Shown: positions 22,101 to 31,100 of the stretch, one piece after another | Layout: each line of letters begins with the position of its first letter | Numbering within the stretch: the stretch's first letter is position 1 | DNA from: Nilaparvata lugens | Lineage: Eukaryota; Arthropoda; Insecta; Hemiptera; Delphacidae | Direction of reading: 5' to 3' | Length of the DNA: 64,000 nt | Assembly (NCBI RefSeq): GCF_014356525.2 | Contig: NC_052508.1 | Coordinates: 51,766,442-51,830,441, forward strand | Notes under the pieces: model-generated | What the model saw: only the letters and a program-made list of their open reading frames with translations | Told to the model about the DNA's origin: nothing | Database searches by the model: none | Translations under genes and position numbers: made by a program

Positions 22101-25100
22101 TTTTTCTATATTTTCATTCTTGATTGGAGAGTAGTATTTTAACCTTAAATTGAAGTAAGTGATGTGGGCTAATATCTTCAGGTAAGTATCATAAACCTTT
22201 TCAATAAATTCTGAAAAGATACGAATACTCAACTAACTTAGACTGTTCAAGTATATTTTTAAATGAAAAAATTAAGCCAGTTATCATTTATACCGAAATT
22301 ATAAATAGCTTATGCTGCTGGGTTAAGCCACAGACTAATACTACATTTATTTATTTTTTTTTAATATTTCACATGGAATCACATGTGGAAGAGCATTTTT
22401 TATATGAGAATCAAGAGAATCACATGTTAAGAGAATTGCCGTGACCATAAATAAAACCCTGTTTTTAACAGTCGATGTTGGGGCTACATGTGATTACTCT
22501 ATGATAATTGCAAAACGCGAATCTATCCACTACGAATGAACTACGGCTTTGTTTACGGAGGTATCTCGGTATTCAGTTCAAGCTTTCAGCAGAGTTTAAT
22601 ATCAGCATTGATATTATTTATGAGTAAAGCTAACAGTTTGAAATTAATAAAGTGTCAGATAGACTTGGCTCACCCTCCAAGCAATTCCCCAAGAGTCGCT
22701 CTTGGGAGACTAAACACAGTCGCGGTAGGGTCTGAGGTTGCCGGTGGGGATGGGGGTCATACTGTCCTCCTAGTGTCTTGCAAGTGAAGGCGCCGCGTTA
22801 GTCACGGGGGTCTACGGACCAACGCGCGGCTACCGGTAGACGAGAGCCACGGGCTCTAGGATACAGGATGAGTAGGGTGAGTAAAGCGAGGAGAAATTAG
22901 TAAGGGATTGTAGGTCAGGTGCTAGTTATATAGATAAATGTTTCTTTCCCCCCAAAAAACTAAAAATACTACATCAATTACAGAAAATATTAGATAGTTT
23001 ACAATTACATACAATAGTTAGTTTCAGATAATTTCTTATAATGTGTCTTCTACATGTTTAGTGTTTTCTGTGTGGAAATTGACCTACTCCACTATGGCCT
23101 ACCATGTTGTTTGCAACAATATATTTATTTAGGTATTACGCAGTATGAAAGTGCGTGAAGTCGACGGGCAATCTGGACATGCAGCAAGCCCAAGATTGAG
23201 GTATAATAAAGAGGATAGGATATCGCTAGTCTGGAACAGAGATAGGGAAGTTAGCTGTCTGGAACAGTATGCTATTTTCAAGGCAGTACGAAGTCTGAAA
23301 GTGCGTAGGGTATAATACAGCAATCTGGAACTGCTGATGAGGAAATGTACAGTGATAGGAATCCCAGAACACGATCAGGAATAATAGGGAGGTAGGACAG
23401 GTTGGGTAGAAAATGGGACAGAGTCCTAAGAGGACTAACAAACTCTTACCACGTTCCAAGTCGTCGCAAAGGGATTGATTGATTGAGTACTTTATTTTAC
23501 TTTATTTATGTAGATTACAATATATACTGGCTTATACACTTATATACAATAGCACATATCAATGTCCAACATATCAAAGGGACATATCAAAGGGATAGGG
23601 ATAGAGTCTTGAGGCGGCTCAAGAATTCTATACTCCGTTCAAATTAACTCCAGACTTGGGATGGACATGCGCAGCAGAGAAGGCATACAGCGGCAGGGAT
23701 ACAATGGCGGCTAGGTTGCCGTTGAGTACCGGCCAGCGTTCTCTAATTTCCAGTGAGTATTCAAGCGCCCATGTTAAACTTAGGAAGTTTCCTCTCTGCA
23801 ATCATAGACTCGACTGACTCTATTCGACAAATTGAAAGCTACGCTTCCTATGACTCAATCCATCACTACAATTGACTGATCTCCCTCCATTTCTCTGCGC
23901 CGCAAATTCCTCCAAGTCTGAAGAAGATTTGCACGGACTATAATCGTATACAAAATCGTCGCGAAGTAGACAAGGAAGCTGTTGCCGTAGCGTATAGAGT
24001 ACACAGGGTAGGTGGGAGTCAGCTCTACTGTGCCGATAGAGTAGAGTGCCCTCCCAGATAGAGTGGGGTAGAGTGCCCTCCCAGATAGAGTGGGGTAGAG
24101 TGCCCTCCCAGATAGAGTGGGGTAGAGTGCCCTCCCAGATAGAGTGGGGTAGAGTGCCCTCCCAGATAGAGTGGGGTAGAGTGCCCTCCCAGATAGAGTG
24201 GGGTAGAGTGCCCTCCCGGGTGGGGCAGGATAGCGCTCGCCGCTGCCGATAGGGAAGCGTTGCGGAGTGAAAGTATCGCAGATGTTCTGGCCACTAGAGC
24301 TGCCAAAACATTGCTCTTCCACGAGTCGGCTAGAAGAACTAATCAGATGGCAAGGGGTGAGGGGTATAATCAGCACAGCCGAGATGCGCAAAATACCACT
24401 TATATGAGATCCCAAACATACAGCTAGTCGAGTCAGAGAGCGACAAAAACAATAATAACAGCATAGGGATAACTGTATTATGCCAAAAAATAACAAATAA
24501 TAATTATTCCAAATCCTCAAAACAAAAATTATTACAACTTATGAATCCCAATTATTTCCTTAATAAGCTAACAGGAATACAAAAACGAAAAAGTTATCCA
24601 AATTATTTCAAATCCCTACAGTCACAAATTCAGAGTTGCAAATATCATGTGACCTGACTGGCTGATGTCTAGTGTCAGAGTTTTAAGGTTGTACTGATCA
24701 ATGTTAAGGCATTCGACAAGACCTAACGACTGTTTTTAGGCAGCCGGAAACCACGTTTCAACGTGGCGATATGAAACACGGAAGTAACCTGCGAAAAATA
24801 TATACTGGCTGGTGTTTGAACCTCTGAAATATAAAGTCAGCCATTAGATTTGAGTCATATATTGAAATCTCGATGGTGAATAAAATATCAATATTATTGT
24901 ATAAATGTGACTGACCTGCACATAACGATAGTAAATGAGACCAGCATAATGGTTGATCAGGGGATTATCAGAAGTTAAGTGCAGTGCCTCCTCAATCGCT
25001 TGCACCGCCAGATCGATTCTTTTGTAGGGCTCAGGAAGTTTCACCATGCCAAATGCTGTGCGACCCAAAATATGTGAATCATTCTTATGAGTCCCTAACA

Positions 25101-28100
25101 ACCTCCTGGAAAAGCATTTCCAATAGGTTAGACATATAAAATTTGATTTAAAAAAATGGAATACTGAACAGTATTATTAAATTTATTAATGCTAATTATT
25201 GAAGTTATTAATGATATATGGACTATAATGTTGATTTATGATCTGTAGCAAAATTTAGTTCATTCATAAATCAAAATTGGAGTATTTTCAAGAAATGTTT
25301 CCATTCAATTCAGTATTGCAATGATAAAATAACTATAATGAAAGCTTAAAATAATCCAGACTCTACGAAAACACTAATAAACATAGACTTTTGATTACTC
25401 TTTAATAGTGCTATTACATCTGCAGGAATAAAAACCATTAAAATGTTCAAAAAATATAAATTTAAGTGTCTCAGCTAAAAGAATCCCAAAAACCCAAGTG
25501 CAAAAAAATTGCTAGCGGCAAGATTCAAAAACGAATTGAAGAGCTAATCGATAAAAAAATTATTGTAATTATTTACTTATCAACATTTTAATGTAATAAT
25601 TCAGCAAACAAATAGAACAAATTAATATATCAGTTTTAGAGGCTCAATGTCACTGTAAGTGTAAATGTGTAAATATCAATAAGTATTTAAAAATCAGTTC
25701 TCATATAAACCAATGTTTTCTGTGTAGTTGAGAAGTTGATATTGTGGTAATTATTCATATTAGATAAAAAGACTAAGAAATTGTCAAAAACCACAGATTT
25801 TATTGATAGTTAGAAAGACCGGTTTCGGTTGTTACACCATTGTCGATCTCTGATAAACAATGTTATCAGAGATTGACAATGGCGTAACAGACGAAACCGG
25901 TCTTTCTAACAATCAATAAAATCGAATTGTGTATTGAATTTTCTAGATTTAAGAATAGATCATAGCACTGGTTTTCACAAGTTTTTTTTCAGAAAATCAA
26001 CCCATACTGATGTTATCATTCCTCTTCATTCTTGTCATCATATTTCTCATAAACTTGCTGCTTTCAATAGCATGGTCTATAGAGCACTAACAATACCTAA
26101 GAGCCATCATGATTTTGATATTGAGATCACTAAAATTAAACAGATAGCTGTCACAAATGGGTATGAAGAAAGTATGGTGGACAGATTATTGAGTAAAATT
26201 AATAGACAAATTTCAAACAATTCTAGCTTTGTAGGCTCAAACTGTGAGGGGAAGACTTGGATAACAATTCCATATTTAGGCCTTGTATCTGATAAGATAG
26301 GTAGGGAATTGAAGAGGAATGGATTTCATGTTGATTTCAAGACCAAACCGATTTTAAATAGTCTATTTAGCTGGAGTAAAGACAAAATTGATATTTGGGT
26401 TAAAAGTGGGGTGTACAAACTTGAATGTGGTGATTGTAATGCTTGTTATGTGGGACAAACTGGTAGAAGTATCAAAAGTTGAATTAAAGAACACATCAGA
26501 GATTAGAATAAACAAAATGGGAAATCTAACTTTGCAGAACATTTGATAACAAATAATCACAAGATCACAGTTAAGGAGAATGTTGAGTTTCTGCATGTTA
26601 ATAACAAAGGCAGATCTTTGAATATTCTAGAGGCTTTAGAAATAACAAGAGTAATTAAGGAAAATTCCCAGTATAGTTTAAATGACCAGATTCATATCAA
26701 CCAATACAAAACTACGAATTTAGTTTTACCATAAAATTGTAAGCATACATTAGTCAATAGTTTTTCCATTTACATATTTGTTTTATTATCTTTCACACTT
26801 GTTTTCTTGGTTCTTATTTTGTACTGAAAGTAAATTTTGTTATCATGGCGATTCTGTTGCTTAAGCCGCCATTTTGTCACACCGTTGAGTGGGAGGAGAC
26901 TGTCTAGCTGGGCCAATGGCAGGCGTTCATGCCCTTGACCAATAGCAGTACTCGCCTACTAGTATAAATTCTGCTGCTCTTGTTTTTAGTTTTAGTTAAT
27001 CAGAGATTGACAATGGTGTAATAACTGAAACCAGTCTTTCTAAGTATCAATAAATCTTTGGTTTTGACAATTTCTTAGTCTTTTTCATTCAATATGAATA
27101 ATTACCACAATATCAAATTCTCAACTACACAAAAAGTAACAACAGTTTCATAATGGATAATTATATAATCTGATTTTTCTTATGTTAATAAATAGATAAT
27201 GTTTAGTAATGTGTAATGTGTTTAGTACTAGTAGAGTATGAAGAAATTGCTTTTCCACTCATATTATTATCCTTTAAATGCAAAGTTAAAAAAACCTCTC
27301 ACATACATCGACACGCAATTCTAAAAAGAACATTCTTGTCAAATTTCATGAAAATATATCTGAGTTTGGCATAAAATGCATGAAATACATATACAGACAA
27401 AAGCAAATCCCATTGAGTTAAAAAGTAGAGCTCACTTTACTCGGACAACTAGCTTGTTGGGCATGAAATTCGATGCGGCTGAGCTTCAAATGTATACTCT
27501 AAACAAGTTGCGACTTAAAAAAATATCCACATTGTCAAATTGAAACCTTTTTATAAAAGCCAATATGACTGAATACATTCAATGATACAATCTGGCATCG
27601 ATTGTGTAGTCAATTATAATATACAGGGTGATTCTTAACTATGGTAAAATAGTTTAATACGTGATAGTAGAGGAAAAAATAAGAAAAAACGTTCTAATAA
27701 ACATTAGCGAGCTATAGAAAGATTTCGCCCGGAATTCAGTTCCTCTGGTGAAATACACCGATGCTGAATTGTTTGGGGACTAGTTTTTGAAAAACTTATG
27801 ATGGATTCATATGGAAAAATATCTGAAAAATTGAATAAAACTAGTCTGAAAGCTGTAGTGTGAGTAGTTTTTGAGAAAAAAGTTGCAAAAAATCTAACTA
27901 GAAAAACACAGACTTCTACGTTTGATGCCCAATAACTTTCTTTAATGACGAGTAAACAATTTTACGCAATAAAAATTTTAGAGACTTCAATTCTGGAAAG
28001 AATTATGTAAGCTGTGTGAACTAAATTTAAATAAAATATATTCCTATGTAGTACATTACACCACAAAAATTTGCTGTTTTATGAGGAGAGAACTAATAAC

Positions 28101-31100
28101 TCATAAGTTGTAGCTGATTGCAAATAAAATATTCGGTTTTTTATGAAAACTTTTATTTTTATATGAAAGTAACATATCTAAATGACATTAAACTTATACC
28201 AGACTAAAGATGATGTTCGAAGTGATCTCCGTTGTTCTGAAAGCATATGTTCAGACGTCTTCTCATCGATTGTCGGACCCGTTCAAATATTCCAGGAGTC
28301 TGCTTTATAATTTCTATTCCGTTCAAAATCCTTAATTGGAGTTCTTCAATGGTATCAATCGGAGTTTTGTATACTAAGGTTTTCAAGTGTCCCCAAAGAT
28401 AAAAATCTGAAGGATTTAAGTCTGGTGACCTAGCTGGCCATGGAACTGGCCCACCTCGGCCTATCCATTGATTTGGAAAGCTGTGATTCAGGTGTTCACG
28501 AACAGCAACATGAAGTGTGCTGGAGCTCCATCATGCATAGACCAAATGTTTTGGCGCAACTGAAGAGGTACATGTTCAAGTAAGATAAATAGCTCCTCTC
28601 TCAAAAAGTTTAAGTAGATTATGCCAACAAGCCTGGGAGGAAGCTCAAACCGAAGTAGATGATCTCCTATGATTCCTGCCCAAATGTTTACTGGAAACTG
28701 ATGTTGTGGACGATTAGGATTGATGGGATGAGGATTCTCATCTGCCCAAATATGTTGGTTGTGGACGTTAACGATAGCTGTTCTTGTAAAGTGAGCCTCG
28801 TCGGTAAATAAAACGGTTGTTAAAAAGTTTGGGTTAACCAGCACGGGGAATACAGTCTCGTGGCAATAGAGTATGAACTTTCTGGAGGTGGTATGGATGT
28901 AATTGTTGCTCTTTTAGTATCCTCCAAATAATAGATTGATTGACATTAAACTGCTCTGACAATTCTCTCGTGCTCTTCTCTGGATGTTCATAAATTTCAT
29001 TAAGAACTTGTTCTTCTAACTCAACAGTCATAGTAGATCGGGGTCTGCCTGCATAAATGTTCTCTTTGGATAGCAAAGAACCTGTTTCAGACAGACGTTG
29101 ATGAATAGTGGCAAAAAACCTTGAACTTGGACATACTCGGTTAGGAAAGTAATCTTGATACAAACGTCTTGCTTCAGTACTATTACTGTATAGTTTCTCA
29201 TTCCATACATTAAATGCATGTCAGCTAATTCGGAGTATGAATAATGTCTAAAATTACCTGCCATTATTTTAAAAGTTAACACTTAACACAAAAGCAAAGT
29301 GAAATGGTTACAAATTACTGGTTAATAAATTAAACAAAAAACACAGCGCGGTTACAGTAGGCCTAACTTACAGTTTGTTGTTTTGTTCAACAGTGAGCAA
29401 AATATTTCTGAAAGTAATTTTCAGCTTTTAATTTATTTTAAATAATTTCTTATTTAAAACAAAATAATTCAGCTGTTATTAAAATCCATGTTTTATTTGC
29501 AATCAGCTACAACCTATGAGTTATTAGTTCTCTCCTCATAAAACAGCAATTTTTTGTGGTGTAATGAACTACATAAGAATACCTTTTATTTAAATTTAGT
29601 TTACACAGCTTACATAATTATCTTCAGAATTAAATTCTCTACAATTTTTATTGCAAAAAATTATTTGTTTACTCGTCATTAAAGAAAGTTATTGGGCATC
29701 AAACGTAGAAGTATGTGTTTTTCTAGTTGGAGTTTTTGCATATTTCGACTTTTTTTTCAAAAACTACTCACACTACAGCTCCCAGACTAGTTTTATTCAA
29801 TTTTTCAGATATTTTTCCATATGAATCCAGAATGAGTTTTTCAAAAACTAGTCCCCAAACAATTCATCATTGGTGTATTTCACCAGAGGAACTGAATTCC
29901 GGGCGAAATCTTTCACCCAGTATAGCTCGCTAATGAAGCGTTTATGGATAGGCTTATATGTTTATAAGAACTTTTTTCTTATTTCTACCTCTACTATCAC
30001 GTATAAAATTATTTTACCATAATTATGAATCACTCTGACATGAAGGAGAATGTCGCAAGTTTTGACAATTCAGTATCGGGGAGATTTTATCAAAGTCTCA
30101 ACTTGTTTTCTTCAGAGTAAAGTCATTGCTATTCAAGTATTAAATAGATACTTTGAAATTGTGAGTTGTCAAATTTAGAGATCGCACAGCACCAAGTATT
30201 GACTATTGACTGATTTTCTAATAATACGACCTCACTCACCAAACAACATTGCTCATGCTAAAAGTGAAGCAAGAAAATTGCTTACATGTACAATGATAGT
30301 GCTTCGGCATTCATTTTATCTACTCGCTCCAGGGCTTCTCTATGCTGTTCTCTGTCATAACGACACTCCTGGAACAGCCCAAATGATTTTTCGCGAGTGA
30401 TTTGCGCTATGTACAATGTATAGCCCGCGTTTTCTGGATTCAACTTGTAGGCGGTGCGGTAGAAATTTTCCTCTTCGTCTGAGACAACCATGAAAGGAAA
30501 TTTCACGTGGCGAATCCTCGCTGAAAATTAATGAGAATTCATGAAAAATTAGATAAATATAAATTGCAATAACATGCAATACAATTCAAGAAGCGGCATC
30601 TGTTCATTTCCACTAATCTCTAAGACAGGTTTCAGAGCTCACAACTCTGAAAATAAAATAAATTCATTTGGTTTAAGATTCATCCAAATTTAAAAAAATG
30701 CTTCATCAATTTTTTATTTAATTCATACAGGATTGATCAATTTAAACGTAATCTACTTTATGAAATATAATATTCAACAAAATTCGGTTTGAACTGTCCC
30801 TATTGTTCTATTCCTATCCAATTTTTTGTAAAATTTGTGTAGGCCTATTATAAAGTGAATTAATAATGAGAGATAACATCATTTCATTCAATCGTCACAT
30901 GGCAAGAATAAAGTCTCCAAAAAGCGCCATGTTGAGTAGGTTTAATCAGCTTCAAGATGTAGTAGACCACACTTTGCTCTTTTAAAGAAATCAATTAATC
31001 AGTTTAAATTCTCTGAGAATTGCGTTGGCATGTTCCATGTTGGAAGAATATTTGTCCAGAAATAAATTACCAAATAAATATTTTAATTTGAACTCACACA

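Larger units (their letters stand above)
25727..27132 (+). mobile_element. Penelope-like element, 5'-truncated, in inverted terminal repeats
   Basis: The left block (25727-25857) GTTGAGAAGTTGATATTGTG ... AGAAAGACCGGTTTCGG is mirrored by a right block (about 26997-27132) GAAACCAGTCTTTCT ... TATCAAATTCTCAACTACAC. Immediately inside the left block a second, oppositely oriented repeat (25862-25921) forms a near-perfect palindrome with it, a head-to-head junction. The coding frame follows at 25934-26733. Flanking long repeats in direct or inverted arrangement and a GIY-YIG domain are hallmarks of Penelope-like retroelements. The element sits in intron 4 (between coding exons 4 and 5) of the TPR-RGG gene. 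Confidence 0.88.
27624..30037 (-). mobile_element. Tc1/mariner-superfamily transposon with ~0.5-kb terminal inverted repeats
   Basis: The left end CAGGGTGATTCTTAACTATG and the right end (complement) CAGAGTGATTCATAATTATG start matching arms of about 507 and 547 bp (27624-28130 and 29491-30037). Between them lies a disrupted transposase on the minus strand. A TA precedes the left end, but the right flank is AC, so a perfect TA target duplication is not preserved. Inserted in intron 4 of the TPR-RGG gene. About 2.4 kb in all. Confidence 0.88.

Noticed and set aside
24037..24217. Regularly spaced repeats looked like a CRISPR-type array
   Set aside because: There are no unique spacers: the 27-bp units abut directly, and the context is a eukaryotic intron. 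It is a minisatellite.
24025..24520. Open frames with a nine-residue repeat as a possible structural protein
   Set aside because: Both strands and several frames are open only because the 27-bp period is a multiple of three; there is no splice or start context.
25796..25921. Hammerhead ribozyme in the Penelope-like terminal repeats
   Set aside because: I found CTGATAA and GAAACC near each other but not the full CTGANGA...GAAA core with proper stems. It needs a covariance-model search.
29028..29282. Separate small gene at the start of the transposase
   Set aside because: It is the N-terminus of the same transposase before a frameshift near 29205.
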